In this document: piece by piece, positions 47,809 through 59,300 of the stretch
Numbering within the stretch: position 1 is the stretch's first letter
Layout: every line of letters starts with the position of its first letter
Source: Gnetum montanum
Lineage: Eukaryota; Streptophyta; Gnetopsida; Gnetales; Gnetaceae
Direction: 5' to 3'
Assembly (NCBI GenBank): GCA_015680685.1
Contig: MNCI01014407.1
Span: forward strand, 129,361 to 193,360
DNA: 64,000 nt
The notes under the pieces: generated by a model
What the model was told of the DNA's origin: nothing
Database searches by the model: none
Seen by the model: the letters and a program-made list of their open reading frames with translations, nothing else
Program-made: the position numbers and the translations under genes

Positions 47809-49280
47809 CTAAGAATCTACCAGATGCCCACGTGGGGTACCTGAGTAGAAATGTTTCAAATGAAATGCATTAAAATTCCTATTCAACCTATATCCTTGCA
47901 TATCAGCAATCTTAAACACATTTTGGACAGTGATGTCTACAATTTGGAATGGACTTGACCACATAGGTGAAAAATTAGTTTGAGGGCCAGTTTGACCAGA
48001 TGCTCTATCTCTCTTAAGGACTAGATCACCTACTTGAAAATTTTTAGCTGCATATTTTTTATCAAACCATCTCTTGTCAATTTGTTGATGACCACACATA
48101 TTTTTGATTGCTTTAACCCTTTTAAGTTCTAAGTTCAAAATGTCACATGCTCGTGATATTTGATGCTCATTAGTTGGTAAGTAATCCAAGAAGAATTGAT
48201 ATGTAGGGATCTATAAATTAATTGGCAATATGGGTTCTTGTCCGTACACTAAATCATATGGTGTAGTCTTGATCGATTCTTTGTAACAAATCCTATCAAC
48301 CCAAACTACCAATTTTAGTTGTTCATGCCAAGTTCGTGGATTTTGGGCTACCAACTTCTTAATCCCATCTAATATAATTTTGTTGGAAGATTCAGCCAAA
48401 CCATTACCTTGTGGATAATATTCGGTTATTGCCTTGACAATGATGTTATGGTCTCTAGCCCAATTTGTAAACTCAATGGAAATGAAGGCGGGCCCATTAT
48501 CAATTAATAAAGCATAAGGATAACCATATCTGGAGATTATATCATTTTCTAAGAAGTGAATGACCTCACGAGATGATGTAGTTTTGGTTGCTTTCGCCTC
48601 TAACCAATGTGTGCAATAATCAGTGGCTATCAAAATGAACTTATGTAGCGTAGTAGATAAAGGATTGATCACTCCAATAAAGTCTAATGCCCATTGGGCA
48701 AATGGTTTTGTTTCTATTATAGGTTGTAAAGTTGTCAAACTCTTGGAATCTTTACCTTTAAATATCTGGCATTGGACACACATATTAACAAGGTTATAAG
48801 CATCATTAATCATAGTAGGCCAATAATAACTAGCCCTCATAATTTTATGAACTAATGAGTGGTATCCTATATGTCCTTCATTGTGAAGTTGCTTTACAAC
48901 TTCATTAGCTTGCTCTTGGTTCAAACACTTAAGGTATATCCCTTGGAAGTTATTTCTAAATAATTCACCACTTATTAGAGCAAATTTAGAACATTTTGAT
49001 ATTAAGAGCTTTCTTTTATATCTAGGTAAATCTGAGGGACAATGATGGAAGGTTAAATAAAATTTGATATCCCCATACCATGGATCATACAACCAATTGG
49101 GAGCAAACGGAATATCATTTTTTTTATTGATGGATAATATATGAAGAGGAATTGATTCTTTATCTATGGATGCATCACAATTTTTCAAGGTTGAAGCTTT
49201 AGCTATTAATTTAGCAAGACCAGTTAGTCTAACTAATCTTGCTACCTTCCATTGAATATCAAATTCTTGAAGCTTCATAA
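47809..49280 (-). pseudogene. Integrase of element C
   Basis: Integrase inserts the DNA copy. Almost open in two blocks (49278-48211, 48189-47809). In order: the RNase H tail (LQEFDIQWK, GLAKLI), the zinc-binding H-H-C-C set (HNEGHIGYHSLVH, CVQC), the core DDE residues in IATDYCTHWLEAK, LLIDNGPAF and GNGLAESSNK, and a C-terminal domain with FQVGDLVLKRD and FSPMWSSPFQI. A stop near 48207 separates the last part. The best preserved coding region in the window. No aRNase H lies between RNase H and integrase, where most Tat elements have it. Confidence 0.88.
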
Positions 49281-50490
49281 CCCACTTAGTGCATTTCTCA
49301 CTAGGATTTGTAATTTGGCTAAAGCGATGGTGGTTGGATTAGGAACAATGACAAAGACTTTTGAGTTTAACAAGTAGTAGTGGAATTTCTTCAGGGATTT
49401 TATCACAACATACAATTGCTTCTCTACAGGTGAGTATCTTAATTCTGCATCCTTTAAAGGTGTAGACATGAAAGCTATGGGTCTTTCACCTTGATCGTTT
49501 ATGTCTTGGGTTAAGATAGCAGTAGCTATAACATCACTAGAAAAGGCATATAAGTAGAAATCATTTTCATACCAAGGAGAAGCTAGAATAGGTGCATCAA
49601 TTATAGCTTCTTGAATAGCAAAAAACACATTCTTTCTATCATTTTTCCAATGCATAGTACTATCTTTCTTAAGCATATCATTCAATGGTCTAACTAATTT
49701 AGCATAGATTGGGATAAATCATCTAACAAAATTAATCTTACCAAAGAAAGCCCTTAGATCAGTCTTGGATAAATGGTAAGGTACTTCTAAAATTGCATTT
49801 ACTCACTCAGGATCAATCGCAATCCCCTCTTTGGTCACTATATGACCTAGAAATTTACCACTTTGAACACCAAAGATGGATTTCCTTGCATTCAAGGTGA
49901 TGCCAAATTGTCTGCATCTCATAAAAACATTTCTAATGTCTCTAAGGTGCGTACCTCTATCTTTAGAGAAAATAGTTAAGTCATCAAGGTGGATAATAAT
50001 ACACTTTCTAATTAGCCCCTCAAAAGTTTTGTCCATAGCTCTTTGGAAGGTAGAGCAAGCATTTATAAGGCCAAATGGCATTTTAGCGAATTGAAAGGTT
50101 CCCCAGTTTGTTGTAAAAGCTATCTTATATTGGTCCTTCTTATTCACTAAAATTTGATTATATCCTAAATACCCATCCAAAAAGAATACATTTGAGCACC
50201 ATTCACAATTTGCAATAACTCCTCCATAAGAGGGAGTGGATAATTATCCTTGATGCAAGAAGTATTAAGGTTACGAAAATCAATACACAACCTTAACTTA
50301 CCAGTTCGTTTCCTAACGGGTACTAAGTTTGAGATCCAACAGGAGTGTCTTAATAGATAAATTATTTTGGATTCTAGGAGTTTATCAATTTCTGCTTTCA
50401 TAAGGATTTCAATCTTTGGATTCATAGGTCTAAGCTTTTTCCTGAATGGTTTTGTTTCTGGCCTAAGGGGAATGGTATGTGTCATTACTA
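49275..50490 (-). pseudogene. Reverse transcriptase and RNase H of element C
   Basis: Blocks 50485-50165 (PMNPKIEILMKAEIDKLLES, LRLCIDFRNLN), 50180-49803 (DGYLGYNQI, KMPFGLINACSTFQRAMD, HLDDLTIFS as the active site, FLGHIVTKEGIAIDPE) and 49685-49275 (RNase H: SSDVIATAILTQD, RYSPVEKQLYVVIKSLKKF). Small shifts near 50170 and 49280 and stops near 49800-49690 break it. Upstream it joins the aRNase H through 50890-50490. Confidence 0.87.
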
Positions 50491-50952
50491 GTGGATTAAA
50501 AGTCTAAGATCTTTGTAAGTCCAAGCCAGAACATCATTAAATTCATGTAATAGGTCAACAAAGCTTTGTCTTTATTCTGGATGTAAATAGGCTTCGATTT
50601 TAACAGGGTATTATTTTCCTCCCTTTTGAACTTGAATTGTTTCAGTTTGAGCTAACGTTTGTCAATTAGTGTTTTTAGATGAATCTAGGACCTTGGTATA
50701 TAGATCATCAAATAAAGCTTCTCTAACTATGGTTTCAAGAGATATCTTATTCAAGAACACAACATCCTTGGATGTATCTCCATGATCGCTAAATTCTCCT
50801 TCAAAAAATAAGAATTTACAAATATGGTCATCATCAACAAACACTTGAAAAGAAGAGATATTATCAGGGATAGAATATGACTTCACCTTTTCGATAATGA
50901 TTTCTGAATCCTAAGCATTATACTTAAAAGGGACATCCAAAGTGGTAGCCAT
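50491..50952 (-). pseudogene. Linker between aRNase H and RT of element C
   Basis: The open block 50886-50662 (FQVFVDDDHICKFLFFEGE) and the next part with FVDLLHEFNDVLAWTYKDL (near 50520-50575) match the usual lead-in to gypsy RT. This shows that the aRNase H upstream belongs to the same pol and is not a separate insertion. Confidence 0.65.
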
Positions 50953-51516
50953 CTAGGCTAGTGCATTGGGAATATAATTTTCTTCCCTAGGTACACGTTC
51001 AATGGTTACACGTTTAAATTCTTTAATAAGTTCAAGAATGTAAGCTTTGTATGCTTTCATGGTGATGTATTTATTGTCAAAGATACCATTAGCTTGGTTC
51101 ACTATCAGTTGGGAGTCGTTGTAGATTTTAAGTTTGGGCAAATCATAGTATTTAGCTAGTTTGATCCCATGAATTAGTGCTTCATACTCGACCATATTGT
51201 TGGTTATTGGTTGAGTGAAATTAATAGCTTTAAGAATAGGAGCTTTACCAGGAGGTATAAGCATTATTCCAGCTCCACATCCTTTCTTGGAAGAAGCACC
51301 ATCCACTCTTAGTATCCAAGTATTCAAGATTGTAATATCTGAAAAATTGGCCCTTTGATCAAGGTAACAATGATCATTGTCAAATTTTGGTCTATTTTCT
51401 AATATTTCATTAGTTAAAATCTCACTTATGTCTGTATCATTTCCTAGTGGTGGTGGATCATTGAAAAGAAAGGTTTTTCCATCATGTTGGTGATATGGCA
51501 AAATATCTTCATACAC
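50953..51516 (-). pseudogene. Archaeal-type RNase H of element C, upstream of RT
   Basis: A second RNase H domain of about 130 residues follows a short spacer. It shows WILRVDGASSKKGCGAGI with the first catalytic Asp, ITNNMVEYEALIHGIKLAK with Glu, LKIYNDSQLIVNQ with the second Asp, and ENYIPNALA, where the family usually has Asp (ADALA-like): here it is Asn. The domain is open throughout. It lies between protease (51538) and RT, not after RNase H as in standard Tat elements. Confidence 0.85.
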
Positions 51517-51537
51517 CTTCTCACATTCCCTAAAAGC

Positions 51538-52137
51538 CTAGTAGTATTGAGTGGAATATGTGTATGCAAAAGGATTCATGTATGTAGCCTCATCTATATC
51601 ATCATTTAAGGAATATTCACAAAGTCCTAGATCGACCACTCCAATGAAATGATTGTTATTTTGATTTCCTTGAGATGTAGTTTGTTGATCAAAAGTCATT
51701 ACCACTTGCTTATAAAAGGGTTCCCTAGGTATAATCATATATTCAGATTTTCCTTTAATTGGGATCAATAATTCCGAGAAATCCAACCTAAAGAAGCCAC
51801 CAAACTTAGCTCCAAAAGTTCTAGATAAGATCACACCATATGTGAGTGTTATGTCAACTACTATGATATCCGTATAACATGTAAATGTAGGGTATTGCTT
51901 AAGTTGTACCTTTGCTCCTTTTAATAACCCTACCACAGGTACGTTAGATCCATCAAGTTGAATCACACTTTTAGTTTGTGGTACCATTTTTTCTCCTAAG
52001 GTATTACAAATGTCAAGAGGCATAACACTAACAGTTGCACCAGAATCCATTAAACAATTATGGACATTCTTTCCCAAAATAATCAAAGTGGTTAGGAAAG
52101 GGGGATGGTCCTTTTTGATAAACATGGAATTATTCAC
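51538..52137 (-). pseudogene. Aspartic protease of element C
   Basis: The 199-codon open block has the catalytic MDSGATVSVMPL at about residues 31-42 and YGVILSRTFGAKFGG near residue 120, fitting a retropepsin. It is bounded by stops. It follows gag and precedes the aRNase H in the same orientation. Confidence 0.82.
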
Positions 52138-52391
52138 GTTTTGTACTAATAATGTGTTAGGACTTTCTGCAAAGTGAACTTGCCTTCGGGAATTAGGGAT
52201 TTTTCTCTTTGAGCTACGGGTATATGAACCATATCTTGAATTACTTCTTTCATTTCATTAAAGTGTAGGAGGTCATACATCGAAATGTTGGCTTTAACTC
52301 TTTTTAAGTCCTCAACCAAATCATAATTCTTATGTTCATCTTTGGCTTCTTGTTGAGATGGAACTCTTCTAAGTATAGAAGGGGGGTTTGG

Positions 52392-53711
52392 TCATTTTGG
52401 AGAAATTACTTGGGATGACCTAGATTGGTTGTTTACATTGTTTTGACTAGGAACTCTTCTGTTAGGAGGTGTATAGGAATTGTTCCTAGTTTGTTGTTGT
52501 GTAGCATTCATAATGTCACTGATTTTATGGTAGTGAGTGTTGTGTGGGTTAGGGTCGCCTACCATAACTTGTTCTAATGAGGAAACCTCTTCATTTTCTA
52601 TCTCATGAGGTACATTAAGGACCATGATAGGGGTATTCCCATTTTGTTGCCCTTGGGTATTGTCACCATACAATGTCATGAATTGAGGACAAGTCTTTTT
52701 AGAATGTTGCCTCATATTATGAATACGACAATAATCATCGTTGATTGATGCACTTGGTTTTTCTGGTTGTATAGGGCTTTTGTTACTATTTATTTTAGCT
52801 CAACCACTTCATTGGATAGTTTTTGTAGTGAAGTGAGTATTTGGGTCATTTGATCTTGGGTTTGGGTTGGTGGTTCAACAGAATTTGATGTCCTATTTGG
52901 GTTTATAATGGATTGAATCAAGGCTTTTGATTGGTCATCATTCAAACCAGTGTTGGATGGTAAGAATGAAGAGGACATGGGGCTTTGTGAGTAATTACTT
53001 AAAGGTTGAGTTGATTGAAAAGGAGAAACAGCTTGAGGCATAACATTAGATGTTTGAAAAGTTGGTAGGAGTGGGTTTGATTGCATAGGGTTACTAACAC
53101 TCAAAAATCCAAAATTGGATTTGGATGATATTCATAAGGGTTATTTGCTCTAATTCCATAGTTTTTGACATTGCACCTTGTCTTTCTGTTATGTTGGGAT
53201 TAGATTTAATAGCATAAGTGAAGAATGGATCAATGGTAGAGAGATAGAAGTTGAGGATACCATCTGGTTGTGGTTGCATCTCATTTGGCACATAGGCAAG
53301 TTGATGAAGGAATATAAGGTTATAATCCCTAACATTTTCCCCAGGTAGCTTTCTTAGGCTGGTAAAGTTGCTTGATGCGATAGCAGGGCTTGTAAATTTG
53401 TCAAATTGATTCAAAAAGTTATTTTTGAATTCTTGCCATGTGTTAATAGAGGCATCAGGAAGCGTTAAGAACCATTGGGTTGCTTTGGTCCTAAATTTTG
53501 TTATAAACACTCTACACGCTACATCATTATGTACAATGTTGTGGATCCCTAATAAGGTTTCAAAACATTGTATGTGTTTGCGGGCATCATTCGTAGGGGT
53601 TGTAAGAGCGAAGAACAATTTTATGTTTTGAAGGGATTTTGGTATGTCATGATAGTTATTAAAATTAAAAGGGTTTCTTACCAAGGGAGCTAGGGGTTGA
53701 TGGGCTATCAT
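52392..53711 (-). pseudogene. Gag of element C
   Basis: The first block (53711-53094) is a gag core: ETLLGIHNIVHNDVACRVFI, ATQWFLTLPDASINTWQEF, FLNQFDKFT, LRKLPGENVRDY. A shift near 53100 leads to a Ser, Pro, Gln and Asn-rich part (53104-52790) and then a zinc motif YCRIHNMRQHSKKTC (near 52700-52735), the C-H-H-C type seen in Tat/Ogre gag rather than a CCHC knuckle. The end (52392) precedes about 250 bases of broken linker to protease. Confidence 0.82.
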
Positions 53712-54258
53712 CTTAGTTTAAGGTTTCTTAGGAATTGAACTTGAAAAACGTGAAGCTCGTTGTTTTCTCAAAGTAAATTGATAAGTAGCTAGTCGACTAG
53801 GGGTAGGAGTATGAGTTCTTTGTTGAGATGTTCTGTAAGAAGAGTCACTCATAAAATGAAAAATAAAAAGAAATGTAAAATGCTAATAAACTGTGAAAAT
53901 TAAAGAAAATGGAGAAAAAACATTTGAATGCTATATTTTTAGTTTATTTATTTATTTATTTATTTTATTTTTAAAAGTAAAATTGAAATTACAAAATTTT
54001 AGAAAAGTAAATTGAAAGTAAAATAATTTAAATCACCTCAATTAAATTTCAAAAAAAAAATTTAAAAAAATGATTGCTAGAATATAAATTTGAAAATTTG
54101 AAAATGAAATTAAAATAGAGCAATAAAACTAAAAATAAGGAGGCAAAAAAAAATAGACAGTAATAAAAAAATGATAAATTTTTTTTAAAAAAAGAAACAT
54201 AAAAGAAAAATAAAGAAAAGGTTGAGAAACTACCCTCCTTCTAGTAGCAAAAAGGTGT
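53712..54258 (-). other. Leader of element C
   Basis: AT-rich leader with TTTA and A-rich runs (53940-54200). The bases after the LTR read ACACCTTTTTGCTACTAG on the minus strand; I could not match them to a tRNA with confidence. Confidence 0.5.
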
Positions 54259-54549
54259 TGATGCGTAAATTTTGGACATGCAAACACTTGTGAAAACTCA
54301 TTTTAGTAGATTATCGCCTAGGGCACCTCCCATATGGGTACATAAACCTAGGAATAGTCTCAGTTGGAAAGGGCTATGTGACAACAATAATAATAATAAT
54401 AATGAAGTCCACTAATGAAATATTCTTAACCATATGTATAAAAAAATTAATGAAAATAAAATTCTGCTAATAACCTAGTAGTAAAGATGCACAACCTCTC
54501 ATATGTCTATAACATCAAACTTCAAGATTCTACTATAAAAATTCAATTC
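54259..54549 (-). repeat. Truncated 5' LTR of element C
   Basis: It aligns with 44617-44906 with few changes, including an AAT microsatellite that differs in copy number. It stops at ATTCAATTC, after which element D begins. The remaining LTR, including its start, TATA and target duplication, is lost. Confidence 0.8.
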
Positions 54550-55555
54550 TTGAATGAGTCACCACTGGAAGTAGCGGTGAATCAGAAGACGTTGTTGTTA
54601 CAAAAGTTTGCATTTGAAATATTAGCAAAGGTGGATAAAATATGGGACTCTTTGGATGAAAGATTCCAAAGTATATTGAAAATTACAGAAGAGTCCAAAG
54701 AACAGGGTAGTGACTGTGATCGGCGCAGGAACAAGGGAGCTAAACATACCCAACATAAGGGTAAGGAAAAAGTTGTTGTAGCAGAACAGGTTGTAGACTT
54801 TGACACCAGGGAGAACGATGGATGTGGCATATGCCAATATGAACATCCTAAGGGATGTTGTCCTGTGGTCTTCCACCTTCAAGAGTCTGGGGTCTATGCC
54901 TTGAACCCTCGTTTGGTGCAGCGATAGATACCCCGAAGGTTGCCTTACCCACAAGGTAACCCTAGGCGATTCCACCAGTAGTAGCAAGGATATTATCCAA
55001 GTGGAACACCCCTACAACCATATGAATATTTCCAATAGTGGCAGCAACCACAAGCATGGGGGATGCCACCTCCAAGGTAGCAGTACCCTTACAAGTAAGC
55101 AGATCCTTATGGGTACTATGTTGAGCAACCGGTCTCTCCAAGAGACTCTTCCAGTCATGCAACCTTTCCCAGTTACTACCACCCCCCTGAATATTTTAGA
55201 CATCTATCTCCATCACCCAAGGGGATAAATCCACATAACTTCTACCCTCTGTCACCTTGTTTTGCTACTCCTCCACATCATCCCTCTTAGTTTTCACCTG
55301 CTCCATCCATGTAGGGAGAAATACCACCATAGCCACAACAACAAAATGCTATGAAGGATGTTAACTTACAACCAGCACCTCAGCCGAGTGGACTAGAATC
55401 CAAGCCACGCAAACGTCCTTTCTTCGAGCCCAATAATCTGAACACACCCTCACCTACGCCTGTAGCCAGTGCCTCCGAACCTACCAATGCCTCTACCATC
55501 ATACTGCCCAAGAAATCCTCTACTTCACTGCACTCCAATGTCTAGACGATCATGC
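54550..55555 (+). pseudogene. C-terminal gag of element D
   Basis: The open block 54487-54927 runs from C's LTR into gag and holds a complete knuckle CGICQYEHPKGCC (near 54825-54865). A Pro, Gln and Tyr-rich tail with stops follows, then KRPFFEPNN (55400-55430). N has KRPFF at the same place. Confidence 0.72.
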
Positions 55556-56280
55556 TCACACATGCTGTGACCGATTGGATCAAAGCAGGTTCTCTTCCTC
55601 GAAATTTGATAGATCCGGGAAGCCCCTCATATATCTTCAAGTGGCTGGGAACGAGCCATGCAAAGTTCTTCTGGACTCAGGGTTAGGGATTAATTTAATT
55701 GCTAATTACATGTACAAGAACTGGAACCTGCCCCCACTAAAGAAGAGTAACATTTGGCCTAAGTAAGCAAACCAATCCATCACCATTTCTTTGGGTTTGA
55801 TGGAGGACATTATGACCACCGTTTGTGGGTGGTCCTACCCTACTGACTTCCTAGTCATCTGTGTAGAGAACTATAAGGAGAAATTCCCAATCATCATGGG
55901 GAGAGCTTAGCTAAGCATGATGGATGCATTACTAGTACTCCGAGATCTGTCCCTGGAAATTTTAAAGGAAAATTCTTTCGGGAAGATCGAGAAGAAAAGA
56001 GTTCCATGCATCGCGTACAGTGACTCGAGGTGCAATTGTGTGCAGCAATCATGGTTCGCTAAGCGAACATCTATTCAAGCATGTAGTCAGTGTACCGAGG
56101 AATCACTAATTCAATAGTGCCTGTACGTAATAGCCACTAACCAAAAAGGCACCCAGTGGCTGATAGCTGATTATGCTAGTAGCACATTATGCATGGAACC
56201 GTCTGAGGGGCTAGTGCAAGCCTATATTGACAGCAAAGATGTGATGGAGGAGATTCATCAATAGACCTCCATCGTTGATG
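55556..56280 (+). pseudogene. Protease region of element D
   Basis: Shows LDSGLGINLI, with the catalytic DSG intact, in block 55575-55766, then NQSITISLG and later ILKENSFGKIEKKRVPC (55917-56117), aligning with N. Stops at 55764 and 55908 and others break it. Confidence 0.75.
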
Positions 56281-57545
56281 ACCTAGATGACTGGGGAAAG
56301 CTAGAGATCCCTGAGAGCTTCAAGCAAGAGCCCCTTGAGCTAAAATCCCTACTGGCTCACTTAGAGTATGCATTCTTGCAAAATGACAAGCTGGTAATTA
56401 TCAATGCTGCCCTTGCCCCTGAACAAAAAAAGAAGTTGCTAGTGATGGTACAAAAATGGGTTGCTACATTCGCATGGTTTTATCCTAAGCTGACTAGAGT
56501 TGATCCCAGGATCTGCTAGCACCAGATCTACCTTGACCCTTCCATGAAGCCACGAAGATAGCCACAATGATGGTTGAATCCCAAATTGAAGGAGGTTGTA
56601 AAGGATGAAATTGAACAACTACTGAATGTGAGATTCATCTATTCTATCATCGATAGCGAATGGGTTAGCCCACTTGTTATCATTCCCAAGAAAGTTGGTA
56701 AGTGGAAGGTCTATATTGATTTTCGATTGCTCAACATGGCAACTTTCAAGGACCACTTCCCACTCCCATTTGTGGACCAAGTGTTGGACATAATTGCAGG
56801 ACACCAATATTACAGTTTTTTGGATGGTTATAGTGGTTATAACCAAATCCAAATTGCACCAGAGTACCAAGCCAAAACTGCTTTCACGAGTTCATGGGGA
56901 ACTTTTGCATATAAGAAGATGCCCTTTGGCCTATGCAATGCACCTGCGAAATTCCAACGCCTTGTTGTAAGCATCTTCCAGCAACAAATTGGTAATGGTG
57001 TAGAAGTCTTCATGGATGACTTCTCCACCTATGGTGCCATGTTCGAGCAAGCCTTGGACCACCTAGAGCAAGTTCTAAAGAGGTGTGTAGACACCAATCT
57101 ATGGCTCAATTGGAAAAAGAGTCATATGATGGTCTAAGAGGGAATTGTGTTGGGGCATCGCATGTCATCAACAGGGATTAGCGTACACCCTAAAAAGATC
57201 AGGGTTATCCAAGGAATTACCCACCAACCATGTACTATTAAAGATGTGTGGTCATTCCTTGGACACACTAGCTACTACCGACACTTCATTGAGCACTTCT
57301 CGAAGATAGCCTAGCCATTGGTAGAGCTTACCAAAAAGGACGTTCTATTCGTTTGGACCAAGGAATGCGAGTTTGCATTCCAAGAGCTGAAACAAAAACT
57401 CATAGAAGCTCTGGTTCTACGGCCACGTGATTGGTCTAGGCCCTTTCATATTATGATGGATGCCTCCAACTACGCCTTGGAAGTCGTTCTTACACAATGT
57501 GATAATTAGAAACATCTATATTATATCCACTGTGCAATCTGTAGC
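56281..57545 (+). pseudogene. Reverse transcriptase of element D, RNase H cut
   Basis: The RT block 56574-57137 carries VSPLVIIPKKVGKWKVYIDF, YSFLDGYSGYNQI, MPFGLCNAPAKFQR and FMDDFSTYG, and reads in frame through the point where N is shifted. The next block 57318-57509 begins RNase H. It ends abruptly at 57545. Confidence 0.85.
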
Positions 57546-59000
57546 TGTTGGCGACCGTTTGGGACGTGACCACCAACGAGTGTCCTCGAACAGGATTTAG
57601 GTGCTTGCTGGTCTCTGGCAACACCAAGGCCCAGATACCTCCAAATAGACTTAGTAGTTAATGTGAGTATGTGTGTGTGCTGTTGTGGTATGTGGTTGTG
57701 AAAACTGAAACAATTGCGTTGTGTGTAAACTACAAATGACTTATCTTAAAGAGATTCAGCCAACTTTGCCAAGTACTATGAGTTGTTAAAAGTTTCTATT
57801 TTGTTTAATTGCCTAGTCTACGCAGTCCTTATAATACCTACTTATAACAAATAAAATNAAAGCTATCCCAAATTCAATATCTACGAATTGTTCAAACTTC
57901 CAAGGCTCAAATAAGAAATTTCTTCAAGATAATCCTACTATGCTACCAAAAATTGCTGCGTAAACTATCACGTACGAGACTCCATTTTGGCTAGATAATG
58001 GATGTCAACAATTGCACTCAATAGAAGCTTCAAAAGAATTGATAATTTCTGATTGAAATACCACAGAGATTTACTTTAAGGGTAAAAAGAAGTTATTCTG
58101 GTCCCATCAAAATACCAAAGATTTTCTGAACCCTCTTGACTATTGAATCGTTCAACGGCATGACTACAAGTAGAGGCTCTCTTACAACGATCTCAATAAC
58201 AGTTCCTATATATTGCACAATAACAAAATTTACTACTAAAATGCTCTTAAGGCTTTTAAAAAGAAGCGCTTCTATGGAAAAATTTTAACAGATATTTTCT
58301 ATTGGGCAACAAGAACAATAAGAGCAATCTAAAAATCCCAAAATTACTTGCCAAGGATGATACTATCTAAACCACTAACTAAACAATTTAAACAAAACAA
58401 AAATAAAACATAACTCACAGGACTATGACAAAGAGGCTAAAATCTTTTCTTTAGCAAGTCATCTTACAAGCAATCTTTCACACTTTCTTTGTACAAATGC
58501 TCTTCTCCCAAGACTCAAAGTGTGTCCCCAAGTGAGAGCCCAAGTGCTAGCTAGTAGCCGTCCAAAGAGTGATGTATCAAGTCTTCTCCAAAATCTCCCC
58601 CTTTTTTGTGTTCCTTGAAGCCCCTTTTATAGGGTTCAAAGGTAGTTACATCCAAAATATCTTTACTAACTTCTCTCCCAAGTAACTTGCCCAATTAACT
58701 TAGGAAGTTAGGAGAAATATTGCAAATATTGCTTTTGTGAATAATGAAAATAAAACCAATAGCTCCATATAATTGTTTAAAATTATAGCTTCAATAGCTT
58801 TTCATTTTTACTTGCTTAAAATTTTTAAGAATACTATTGAAGCCCTTAGTAATTTTATGAACAAGGTAATGGTATAATATCTACCTTGGTGTAGATGTTG
58901 ATGGTAGCTAATCTATGTAAATTTATATAAATAATTTATCTGCACTTGCACCCATATAAAAGTGGCTAGAAAAAAAAATCTAAATCCAAAACATTAAGTC
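57546..59000 (-). repeat. Probable 3' LTR of element F
   Basis: The left end is sharp: D's coding sequence stops and TGTTGGCGACC begins, which is CCAACA at the LTR end on the minus strand. A minus-strand TATA box (CCCTATAAAAGGGG) lies at about 58622-58635. The right limit is a guess, since the 5' LTR is outside the window. One N is present at 57858. Confidence 0.5.
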
Positions 59001-59300
59001 CGAATGTGAAGGCGCAAGGCCTGGAACTGCTAGCAAATATTTCCAAAATATCCCACCCTGCCAAAAATCGTTATCAACTACCACCATGGAAGAAGGCTCT
59101 GCTGCTACATTCGGCATCATTGTTGTGTGGTGTTCAATTGCTGAAGAGCGGAGGAGAAGGATTTTTCTTGAAAAATGATGTGCTAAACATATGGTTCTAA
59201 ACATAGGGTTTCACTTGCCTGGAATTTTTTGTTTTGCCCCAAATTTGCTTAGGGCTTCCCATGTTTCTTTTTTTGAATCATCTTCTAAATCACTACCATT

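Larger units (their letters stand above)
44617..54549 (-). mobile_element. Element C: Tat-like Ty3/gypsy element with two RNases H
   Basis: In its own direction: 5' LTR remnant (54259-54549), leader, gag, protease, archaeal-type RNase H, RT, classic RNase H, integrase, a 1.3 kb spacer, PPT and a 1.9 kb 3' LTR (44617-46539). The gag knuckle type, the RT motifs and the extra RNase H indicate the Tat group. The 5' LTR lacks about 1.6 kb, lost where it meets element D. Confidence 0.83.
54550..57545 (+). mobile_element. Element D: Athila-like gag-pol fragment
   Basis: A close relative of N from the gag linker to the start of RNase H, without LTRs. The left end abuts the broken LTR of C; the right end stops within RNase H at the point where element F starts. 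The last residues before 57546 (YYIHCAICS) still align with YYIHYASKS of N, so F interrupts D. Confidence 0.82.

Noticed and set aside
54487-54927. Fusion gene between C's LTR and D's gag
   Set aside because: The first 20 or so codons are LTR DNA that happens to be open; the join is a rearrangement, not a designed fusion.
57858-57858. Assembly gap
   Set aside because: A single N base only; it marks one uncertain base, not a gap of known size.
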